A stretch of DNA of 64,000 nt from Fusibacter sp. A1 (lineage in GTDB: Bacteria > Bacillota > Clostridia > Peptostreptococcales > Acidaminobacteraceae): NCBI RefSeq assembly GCF_004125825.1, contig NZ_QQWI01000004.1, forward strand, positions 124,001 to 188,000, written 5' to 3'. Made by a program: the position numbers and the translations under genes. Under the pieces are notes generated by a model. The model made no database searches and was not told the DNA's origin. It saw only the letters and a list, made by a program, of their open reading frames with translations. The first letter of the stretch is position 1; each line of letters begins with the position of its first letter. Positions 57,430 through 64,000 of this stretch are shown here, one piece after another.

Positions 57430-59925
57430 TTAGGCCTTCTCCTGTTTTCCTATGATTTTCACACTTCCTCGAGTGCCATCTACCTCAATTAGATCACCGT
57501 TCTTAATAGTTTCCACAGCATCGTTTATCCCACTCACACATGGAATTCCATATTCCCTTGCTATGATTGCTCCATGTTGAAGCGGACCTCCGATTTCTAA
57601 AACAATCGCTGATGCATTGATAAAAACAGGTGTCCAAGACGGTTCAGTTGATCTGGTGACAAGTATCTCACCTTTGTGAATGGATTTTTCATATGGATCC
57701 AGCAGTACATTCGCTACACCTCTCACTACCCCTGGAGAAATTGGATCACCTATCAGCTCGCCTTCTTCACTTTTTCGAACATACCTGAATATCTTCCCTC
57801 GGCTATCGACTACCGATGGCCAAGCTTCTAAGTCATTTACTTCTTTTCTAGTTTCCATGTTCTTTTCAATGAGCGCTTGTAGGTCCAACTCTCTATCCCT
57901 CTCGGCCTTGGAAAGTTGACTTATCGTTAAATCAAAAATACGCTCATTTTCCTTTAACCTTCCCTCTTTTTTAAATCGCTCTTCCAAAACCAATGCACGT
58001 TTGCGAAACATGTCTGTTATAACAACATAAATATATTTGGGTAGTTCACGATAACCCATAACCTCATGATATTTTTTCTCGTATTTTATGAACTTTTTTT
58101 CAAATCCGTTCTCTTGCGCGATCAACAACAACTTTTGATACGCTTCCAACCGTCTATCCTTTACTGATACTACCGCATTGTCTCCAATATCAATTTGTTT
58201 CAGCTGTTCGAATAAGACCTCTGGTCGCTCATAGTATCGTGATGCGGCAATATCAATTTCCTTATAACACCTGCATCCAAATTTCCTCACATAATTCTCG
58301 AAGTCATCATAAAATCCTTTAGAATAGTTATTCGCATTAAACAATTTAAGGAACTCGTCTTTAGTTTTTGTCCTTTGAATACCATCATACGAAGCAAGTT
58401 TGATCATTGACTTACCCATTTCGCCAGTTGGATTGCCGGGTAAATCCATGTTTAGCAAAATAGTTGAATCATCTACCTCCATGCCTCTAAATAGTTTATC
58501 GATTTTCTTAGGTAAAAAAATGACAGAGATCATGATGGCATAGGCATACTTGACCATTTCCCCATAAGCGCTCATTCCTTCATCAACGAGTGCGTCAAAT
58601 GTTTTCTCCTCGTTCAAATGCAGCTTGCAGTATTCAAAAATTTCATCTGATTTTTCTTTATATTTTTTCAGTACTCCCTCTTGAGTAATCAAACCATACA
58701 GTATCATCGGGAAGGCTCTCAACATTGTTTTCAAGCTATCAGTAAGCATTTTTTTCATTTTTTTTGTTCTAATTTCAGGTAAGTACTCATCTTTAAAATC
58801 AATGCTTTCGACAATTCTTCTTGTTGGCAGATCATAATTACCCATCGTTCCCATTGTGCTCTTGATGCCTAGTGCCTTAACCATATTGGATACGTTCAAA
58901 TACTGTCTGCCATGGAGATTGACCAGGATACCACCTTCGCCATCGGTGAATGACATTGAGCGTTCCATCAACTGTTTCCATATGTCCAGACCAAGTACAG
59001 ACAGCGAGGTGGAAAACCCTTGTGTAAGAACAATCAAATCTAAATACAGGTACTTCTTCTCTCCCGGTTCTGTGAGCATTTCATTGAAAAGCTTAAAATA
59101 ACCCGTTATTGGTCGTGCCTGCAGCAAATACAACTTTTCCCCACTAATTGCCCATTCTATATCCATTGGTTTTCCATAAAACTTTTCACAGTTAACTGCA
59201 AGTTCAGCTACCATGAATATTTGCTCATCGGTCAGTGCTTGCACATTCTTTTTTGTACTCTCAACTTCCCTTGTTCCTCCATCTTTGTCTAAGCGGAGCA
59301 TACGTGATTTATCATTAACGGCCTTTTCAGCGATACTATTTTTACCTTTATCAATGATGTATATGTCAGGTGTAACTCTTCCGGATACTATTGTCTCCCC
59401 GAGGCCAAAGCTTGCATTAATCACGATTTCATCATAGGAATTGTTTTGTGGATTAATAGAAAAAGCTATACCACTGATTTCAGAATCAATCTGCACCTGA
59501 ATGATGATCGCGATTCTCGGTCTTTTTATTGATATTCCATTTAATCGCTTATATTCAACAACGCGATAGTCCAACATTGAAGCAAAAACTTTCTTGATAC
59601 TTTTAGTCAGATCGACCCTTTTTACACCTAAAACAGTTTCATACATCCCGGCATAACTGATATCGTCGGAATCCTCCTCGGGCGAAGAGGATCTGACAGA
59701 AAAAATCGCATTCTCCGGCATTTCCATAAGCGCACTGTCTAATGTTCCAATCTGCTCATCGTTAAACTCAAACCCATAGGCCATAGTCTTCAGTTTCTCG
59801 CACAATGCTTTAGTCGGTCTTGTTGACAACACATCCCATAAGGGCGCTGCATCAATCAAGTCATTCCAGTGCTTAAAATACTCAACAGAAAGCACAATAC
59901 CGGCAGGTACATCAAACCCTTCCAA
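57430..59925 (-). CDS. PEP synthase/rifampicin phosphotransferase-like protein, 5'-truncated
   Basis: An 831-residue frame: an N-terminal PPDK-N ATP-grasp region (SVRSSSPEEDSDDISYAG, GIAFSINPQNNSYDEIVINA, MDIEWAISGEKLYLLQARPI), a long unique middle domain and a C-terminal swivelling His domain with GGPLQHGAIIAREYGIPCVSG. This is the Rph layout (ATP, substrate, His domains), but a rifampicin function is not shown. The frame has no ATG: coding similarity continues upstream of the TTG at 59925 (IGGKAKYLHETS) to a stop near 60030 without a start codon. So the true 5' end is missing, next to a truncated M1 gene. Expression is doubtful. Confidence 0.78.
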   Translation of the reverse strand: MEGFDVPAGIVLSVEYFKHWNDLIDAAPLWDVLSTRPTKALCEKLKTMAYGFEFNDEQIGTLDSALMEMPENAIFSVRSSSPEEDSDDISYAGMYETVLGVKRVDLTKSIKKVFASMLDYRVVEYKRLNGISIKRPRIAIIIQVQIDSEISGIAFSINPQNNSYDEIVINASFGLGETIVSGRVTPDIYIIDKGKNSIAEKAVNDKSRMLRLDKDGGTREVESTKKNVQALTDEQIFMVAELAVNCEKFYGKPMDIEWAISGEKLYLLQARPITGYFKLFNEMLTEPGEKKYLYLDLIVLTQGFSTSLSVLGLDIWKQLMERSMSFTDGEGGILVNLHGRQYLNVSNMVKALGIKSTMGTMGNYDLPTRRIVESIDFKDEYLPEIRTKKMKKMLTDSLKTMLRAFPMILYGLITQEGVLKKYKEKSDEIFEYCKLHLNEEKTFDALVDEGMSAYGEMVKYAYAIMISVIFLPKKIDKLFRGMEVDDSTILLNMDLPGNPTGEMGKSMIKLASYDGIQRTKTKDEFLKLFNANNYSKGFYDDFENYVRKFGCRCYKEIDIAASRYYERPEVLFEQLKQIDIGDNAVVSVKDRRLEAYQKLLLIAQENGFEKKFIKYEKKYHEVMGYRELPKYIYVVITDMFRKRALVLEERFKKEGRLKENERIFDLTISQLSKAERDRELDLQALIEKNMETRKEVNDLEAWPSVVDSRGKIFRYVRKSEEGELIGDPISPGVVRGVANVLLDPYEKSIHKGEILVTRSTEPSWTPVFINASAIVLEIGGPLQHGAIIAREYGIPCVSGINDAVETIKNGDLIEVDGTRGSVKIIGKQEKA

Positions 59926-59982
59926 GCTTGTTTCATGAAGATACTTTGCTTTTCCGCCGATAGCTGTGCATATACTTGCTAA

Positions 59983-61050
59983 ATAGAGCCACCGTTCCGT
60001 ATCCCCTTTATCGCTGAAGGTAGCAGGCTAAAAGTTGCATTTGATGATCCGGCTTTCAAGCTTGACGACGCCTATCTTAAACTCAAGTATACGAGTACTA
60101 TAGGTCAAGTCAGCGAATTCAAGATTAACTGCATTGAAAAGGGATGGGTTGAATTATGTCTTTATACACCATGGTTCCCCTTAAAGGACGACTATTCAGC
60201 TTCACTTTTTAGCACACAGTTGAAATTTACAGATAAAAGCTATCAGTTGGTATCTCCTTTTGATACCTACGAAGATGGTGTATGGAAAGCTAGAATAACA
60301 AGCCCCTTCCCCACTCAAACCTTCATGGCTTCCGATAGGTTTGACCAACAGAGTTATTCGGTTACTTCTGGTAATACGACGATTGATGTCTACTACCTAG
60401 ATGAAAAAAACAAAAAAAGCACAGAGTTACTCAGCAATCAAACCCAGCACGTTCTGGACTTTTTCAAAAGTAAGTTTGGAAGTATCGACTCTCAACATGA
60501 GAGCATTGTAGTAGTTCCAAGAGGTAATGGAACAAGTGGTGGCGGCTATAACAGACCAGGTCTAGTCATCCTTCCAGATATTGATGCCATTTCAGAGGAT
60601 AATCATCCAAAGTATGCACCTGATATCTACGCTTTCAAATACCTTTCACATGAGATTGCCCACAAATGGTGGAGTAAAGCCTCTACTATCTCATGGCAAG
60701 ACTGGTTAAACGAATCATTTGCAGAGTATTCGTGTCTACTTGCTGTTGAAGCCTTTATCGGTAAAGAGCGATTTGATCAGCTCATAGACCTCTATGTCGA
60801 TATCACAAAAGACCTACCCGCTATTTGGGGCATTGATCGCAATCATGAACAAGCCTTTGATGTTCTTTATACCAAGGGGGCTTTAAAACTACACAACCTA
60901 CGCCTCAAAATTGGTGTTGAAGCATTTTATCGCTTTTTAAGTCAACTTCACGAGCAAAAAATCGCAGACACCGATGACCTTTTAAAGCAACTATCCATCA
61001 CTACTGACCAAGCAACTCGTGACTGGTTTGAAGCTACCTTGAAAAAGTAG
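59983..61050 (+). CDS. M1-family zinc aminopeptidase-like protein, 5'-truncated
   Basis: An open frame of 355 codons. The gluzincin motif HEIAHKWW followed by NESFAEYSC (HExxH plus Glu) marks an M1-type peptidase; the N-terminal beta part (GWVELCLYTPWFPL, MASDRFDQQSY) precedes it. No ATG exists before residue 100; the first candidate is a TTG at 60220 without RBS, and the frame is open back to 59983. The N-terminal part of the protein is therefore lost, and the joint with the divergent PEP-synthase-like gene lies between about 59980 and 60030. Zinc ligands are intact, so the loss is of the 5' end only. Terminator follows at 61069. Confidence 0.75.
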   Translation: MEPPFRIPFIAEGSRLKVAFDDPAFKLDDAYLKLKYTSTIGQVSEFKINCIEKGWVELCLYTPWFPLKDDYSASLFSTQLKFTDKSYQLVSPFDTYEDGVWKARITSPFPTQTFMASDRFDQQSYSVTSGNTTIDVYYLDEKNKKSTELLSNQTQHVLDFFKSKFGSIDSQHESIVVVPRGNGTSGGGYNRPGLVILPDIDAISEDNHPKYAPDIYAFKYLSHEIAHKWWSKASTISWQDWLNESFAEYSCLLAVEAFIGKERFDQLIDLYVDITKDLPAIWGIDRNHEQAFDVLYTKGALKLHNLRLKIGVEAFYRFLSQLHEQKIADTDDLLKQLSITTDQATRDWFEATLKK

Positions 61051-61068
61051 TTTATGCTTTCTATAGAA

Positions 61069-61103
61069 AAACTCATGATGACAAAACATCATGAGTTTTT
61101 TTT
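61069..61103 (+). terminator. Intrinsic terminator of the M1 peptidase gene
   Basis: Perfect 12-bp stem AAACTCATGATG/CATCATGAGTTT followed by 8 T. Confidence 0.92.
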
Positions 61104-61186
61104 GATTGGAAATTACAATCACTATTCAGTCTCTCTTTAGCCCCATAACAAGCCTTAAGGGCATCTGCCGCTACGTCGGTTTTCAC

Positions 61187-62122
61187 TTACTCTTCCAGGT
61201 TTTCTTCAATCAGTGAAATACCAAAGTCATAAAAGTCCGGAGCACTCTCCCTGGACCAGGAGCATATGACAATGGCGATATAAAAGCTGACCAGTCGTTT
61301 TAAACTGCTAAAGTGGTCCTCACTAAAGTTTCTAACGCTTCTATAACCCTTGTAGAAGGCATCGGTTACTTGGGGGAGCTGCTCTTCTATCATGAGCCCA
61401 GTGTCGATTATGTCCAAGATATCGGCTGATGGTTTACTGTGTTCAAAGTCAAAGACATAGGTCATTTGGTAGTCGTCACCAAAAGGGCTCACCATTATAT
61501 TTCTGGGACTAAAATCGTGATGGCACAGTACCGCTTTTTCAACCACATCAAAGGCATCTAGGTTGTTTTTTACCTCTGTGTAAGCTCTTTTGATAAGTGG
61601 AAAGGCGTCGTGCTCCTCCGGGTCGTACTTTATAAAAAAACGATCTAGGTCGTGTTCTATCGATGCCTTAAAACTATGTACCCAGGGCTGGCTTTCTTCA
61701 TTGACTTCCCAGGTTTTAAAGTGGTCAAAGTCTTTGATGCTGTGTATTTCTGCCAGGGTTTGTCCCATTTTAAAGTAGACCTCATTTAGGTTTTTTTCAG
61801 TCATTTTGGATTGAACATCAATCAAGGGCACCCCTTCTACAAACTCAATTATTGAATACTCAATATGGTCTTTGGTCACATCTGATTTTATTAGGCCAGG
61901 ACACTTAATGCCTGCTTGAGTGAGTAGCTTTATGGTTCTAACTTCATTACAGCACTTATCTTTTTTAAAGTAGTACTTAATCACGTAGTCTTTTTCTGCT
62001 GTCGTCACCTTATAAACAAGGTTTCTATTGATATCGTGATGACCAATGGGGATAATTGCCTCTACCCTATCAAAAATTTCTTCCACATGATTTCTTATGT
62101 CTTTATCTGTATACGTTAACAT
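61187..62122 (-). CDS. Aminoglycoside phosphotransferase-like kinase
   Basis: A 311-residue kinase of the APH/choline kinase fold. Lys in YVIKYYFKK (about 49) is the ATP-binding lysine; the catalytic loop is CHHDFSPRNIMV (about 200) and the metal-binding DFEHS follows (about 227). Substrate cannot be assigned: aminoglycosides, choline, ethanolamine, fructosamine or a homoserine-type alcohol are all possible. It is downstream of yjbQ with an 85-bp gap. No resistance cassette context. Confidence 0.85.
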   Translation of the reverse strand: MLTYTDKDIRNHVEEIFDRVEAIIPIGHHDINRNLVYKVTTAEKDYVIKYYFKKDKCCNEVRTIKLLTQAGIKCPGLIKSDVTKDHIEYSIIEFVEGVPLIDVQSKMTEKNLNEVYFKMGQTLAEIHSIKDFDHFKTWEVNEESQPWVHSFKASIEHDLDRFFIKYDPEEHDAFPLIKRAYTEVKNNLDAFDVVEKAVLCHHDFSPRNIMVSPFGDDYQMTYVFDFEHSKPSADILDIIDTGLMIEEQLPQVTDAFYKGYRSVRNFSEDHFSSLKRLVSFYIAIVICSWSRESAPDFYDFGISLIEENLEE

Positions 62123-62207
62123 TAATCATACCTCACAAGTAAAATACACCGGGCGCACACAGCGACACCCCTACGAATATAAATAAAATAAATGAGGAGA
62201 GGTTCAA

Positions 62208-62627
62208 TTACTCACCAATAATCTTGACCAATACCCTTTTGTTACGCATGCCATCGAACTCCCCGTAAAAAATCTGTTCCCAAGGTCCCAAATCAAGTTT
62301 TCCCTCAGTTATGGCGACAACGACTTCTCTTCCCATGATGGTTCTTTTTAGGTGGGCATCACCGTTGTCTTCGTAGCCGTTGTGGTCATACTGGCTATAG
62401 GGTTTTTCTGGGGCTAGCCCTTCCAGCCATTTTTCAAAATCCCTATGTAAGCCGGGTTCGTCGTCGTTAATAAAGACACTGGCTGTGATATGCATGGCAT
62501 TACACAGCAGTAAACCTTCTTGTATAGCACTCTCTTCCAGTGCATTCTCTAGTTCAGGTGTGATATTTGCAAAGCCTCTTCTTCTAGGTATGTTAAACCA
62601 CAATTCTTTTCTATAAGATTTCATCAT
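62208..62627 (-). CDS. yjbQ: YjbQ/UPF0047 family protein
   Basis: A 139-residue protein of the YjbQ family (secondary thiamine-phosphate synthase-like). The segments [53 protein letters not shown] and [10 protein letters not shown] carry the His and acidic residues of its active site. Some members have low thiamine-phosphate synthase activity; the physiological role is uncertain. Its ATG overlaps the stop of the GNAT gene (ATGA), so they are translationally coupled. Confidence 0.92.
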   Translation of the reverse strand: MMKSYRKELWFNIPRRRGFANITPELENALEESAIQEGLLLCNAMHITASVFINDDEPGLHRDFEKWLEGLAPEKPYSQYDHNGYEDNGDAHLKRTIMGREVVVAITEGKLDLGPWEQIFYGEFDGMRNKRVLVKIIGE

Positions 62628-63067
62628 TCACCTCTTAACATTTCCATATGGGGAATATCGTCTTCTAAGTACTCCTGTGATACTTGTTTGAAGCCTAGGC
62701 TTTGGTAAAATTCCATAAGGTAGGCCTGGGCTGAAATTCTGATTGAGCTTTCCTTTAGCTCGCTATCTATGTAATCGATACAGGCTGTCATAAGACCTAA
62801 GCCAAGCCCTTTTCCCCTTTGAGAAGCCGCGGTTACTACTCGGCCAATGGATGTTTCAGGATAAGATAGGCCTGGCGGGAGAATTCTCGCATAGGCCACC
62901 AAGTCCTTTTGCATATAGCCTAAAACGTGGTAAGATGCTTGATCCTTGCCATCGATATCTGGATAGAGACACGCTTGCTCCAAGATAAAGACGTCTTGTC
63001 TCAACTTCAAGATGTCATATAGCTCCTTGGTTGTGAGTTGGTTGAATCCTTTTATCTTATAGTGCAT
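62624..63067 (-). CDS. elaA: ElaA-like GNAT acetyltransferase
   Basis: A 147-residue GNAT protein of the ElaA branch: [39 protein letters not shown], the acetyl-CoA loop [11 protein letters not shown] and [14 protein letters not shown]. Substrate unknown. The ATG at 63067 has TAGGAGGG upstream. It heads the operon with yjbQ and perhaps the APH-like kinase. Confidence 0.88.
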   Translation of the reverse strand: MHYKIKGFNQLTTKELYDILKLRQDVFILEQACLYPDIDGKDQASYHVLGYMQKDLVAYARILPPGLSYPETSIGRVVTAASQRGKGLGLGLMTACIDYIDSELKESSIRISAQAYLMEFYQSLGFKQVSQEYLEDDIPHMEMLRGE

Positions 63068-63626
63068 GGTCGCCCTCCTAAATAACTTTTCATTATAGTT
63101 ACTATTCTGTGATATACGACATATCACTTATACACTTAATAATATGTTTTCCTTCATTATTTTTAAACATAAAGCTAACACAACCTGAAAATATACCGTT
63201 CCGCTCGCCCACATGTTGATTTATCTATAACAAGTTTACCAAAATAGACTAATGTCTGGCGATATTTAAGCAAATTGTAACATTAGTTTGGCATTTGTTT
63301 TTTAAGGTGTATCACCTCCAGCGGCACCTTTAAATTAACCTTTAATCAACGATTATATTCATAAACCGGTGAAGCCGGATGAACAGTCTACATTCACTTG
63401 TAGTAAACATCCATAAAAACAACCTGGTTTTGTTCAGTTTGTTTTATCGTTTTTGGTGGGAATCCATGATTATGTTTAGTTGTACATTCTATTAAGGTGC
63501 AAATGGTCGTGTTACAATATTTTCCTCAAATGAAAAACTTCGTTCCCTGATGGAAGTAAAACATGAAATTAGTCCTATGTAGAGCATAACCGCATTAACT
63601 CGCTAAATTCACTACAGTCTTATGTA
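63068..63626. other. Gene-free region, about 560 bp
   Basis: No coding frame with RBS, no RNA gene and no repeat array is visible. It must hold the promoter of the elaA-yjbQ operon. The sequence is A+T-rich, with one short CCGG-TGAAG-CCGG inverted repeat near 63366. Degenerate remains of a lost gene cannot be excluded. Confidence 0.5.
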
Positions 63627-63656
63627 AAAGAGACCAGCAAAAAGCCAGTCTCTTTT
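63627..63656 (-). terminator. Intrinsic terminator of the cupredoxin gene
   Basis: AAAGAGAC/GTCTCTTT stem with inner GGC/GC pairs and a U-run on the minus strand, after the stop at 63670. Confidence 0.85.
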
Positions 63657-63669
63657 TATGAATCCACTA

Positions 63670-64000
63670 TCAGTTTGTTACTCTAACAATTCCAACCATA
63701 TCATTATGATCCCCACCGCAATAAACTGAGCATATGATTTTAAACTCACCTAATGTATCGGGTGTGAACTCAACAATGGTTTCTTTAGTCGGTGAAACTT
63801 TTTCGTTGATATCAAGCTCTTTCACATAAAAGCCATGATCTACATCTGAAGACGTTAGGACCAGTCTGACAGGTTCTCCTAATTTCAATTCAATGGTTGA
63901 AGGTTCATACGAAAACTGATAGGCTGTGACATTTATCGTTTTCATATTCTCATTTGCCATGCTGTTTGTGGTATCCTCAGTTATGGCTTTAGTGTTTGTA
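63670..64000 (-). CDS. Cupredoxin, cytochrome c oxidase subunit II-like CuA domain (partial)
   Basis: The CuA motif CSVYCGGDHNDM (C-x3-C-x3-H-x2-M) sits near the C-terminus with the upstream ligand His in DVDHGFYVK, so the two-copper CuA centre residues are all present. The frame stays open through the window edge with no stop (TNTKAITEDTTNSMANEN), so the start, and any signal peptide or membrane anchor, lies beyond position 64000. This may be a free-standing CuA protein or a nitrous-oxide-reductase or oxidase-like fragment; no oxidase subunit I is visible. Confidence 0.82.
   Translation of the reverse strand, partial: TNTKAITEDTTNSMANENMKTINVTAYQFSYEPSTIELKLGEPVRLVLTSSDVDHGFYVKELDINEKVSPTKETIVEFTPDTLGEFKIICSVYCGGDHNDMVGIVRVTN

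Overview
The window looks like a chromosomal segment of an anaerobic, low-to-middle-GC Firmicute, probably class Clostridia. Pointers are strong AGGAGG ribosome-binding sites, several TTG/GTG starts, YesM/YesN-type and CitA/CitB-type two-component systems, ECF transporters, XRE/MarR/GntR regulators, a Tet(M)-type GTPase and a flavin-based electron-export operon. A Fusibacter-like relative is a guess; nothing here fixes the genus. Most genes lie on the minus strand in short operons with clear intrinsic terminators. I see no rRNA, tRNA, CRISPR array, phage or insertion sequence.

Layout. 0-14 kb: a Na+/H+ antiporter-like protein; a sugar ABC transporter (binding protein, double ATPase, permease); and a sugar-sensing operon (membrane-anchored binding protein, YesM-like kinase, AraC-type response regulator, second binding protein) that probably controls it; then a chemoreceptor and two small proteins. 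14-24 kb: an MccF-like peptidase with a ParB-like/GNAT fusion protein; a glutathione peroxidase-OhrR-like pair with two palindromes at a near-consensus promoter; an octanucleotide repeat; a Tet(M)-like protein with a candidate leader peptide; a permease-MarR pair sharing an operator motif; a diguanylate cyclase. 24-32 kb: nitroreductase, an ECF importer (S, AA', T), a GntR-GNAT-SAM hydroxide adenosyltransferase operon, a TIM-barrel protein and a DUF2164-like protein.

32-41 kb is the most distinctive part. A seven-gene operon encodes ApbE flavin transferase, NADH dehydrogenase type 2 with a DoxX-like tail, polyprenyl diphosphate synthase, an FMN-binding lipoprotein, a CitA/CitB-type two-component system and a UbiA prenyltransferase. 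This is the core gene set of flavin-based extracellular electron transfer: NADH to a dedicated demethylmenaquinone pool to a covalently flavinylated surface lipoprotein. Here it carries its own two-component system, and EetA/EetB are not in the window. A separately transcribed lipoprotein with an internally duplicated unknown domain follows upstream.

41-57 kb holds unknown membrane proteins, an XRE regulator, a serine hydrolase-radical SAM/SPASM pair, an XRE-TPR regulator, an ABC exporter, a Cache-domain kinase, an epimerase-like protein, exonuclease III, an FNT channel and a COG0731-type radical SAM protein. 56-61 kb shows decay or rearrangement: a cobO gene with an in-frame internal deletion, and a PEP-synthase-like gene and an M1 peptidase gene joined head to head, both without 5' ends. 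61-64 kb: an APH-like kinase, YjbQ, an ElaA-like GNAT, about 560 bp without a recognisable gene, and a CuA-type cupredoxin running off the window end.
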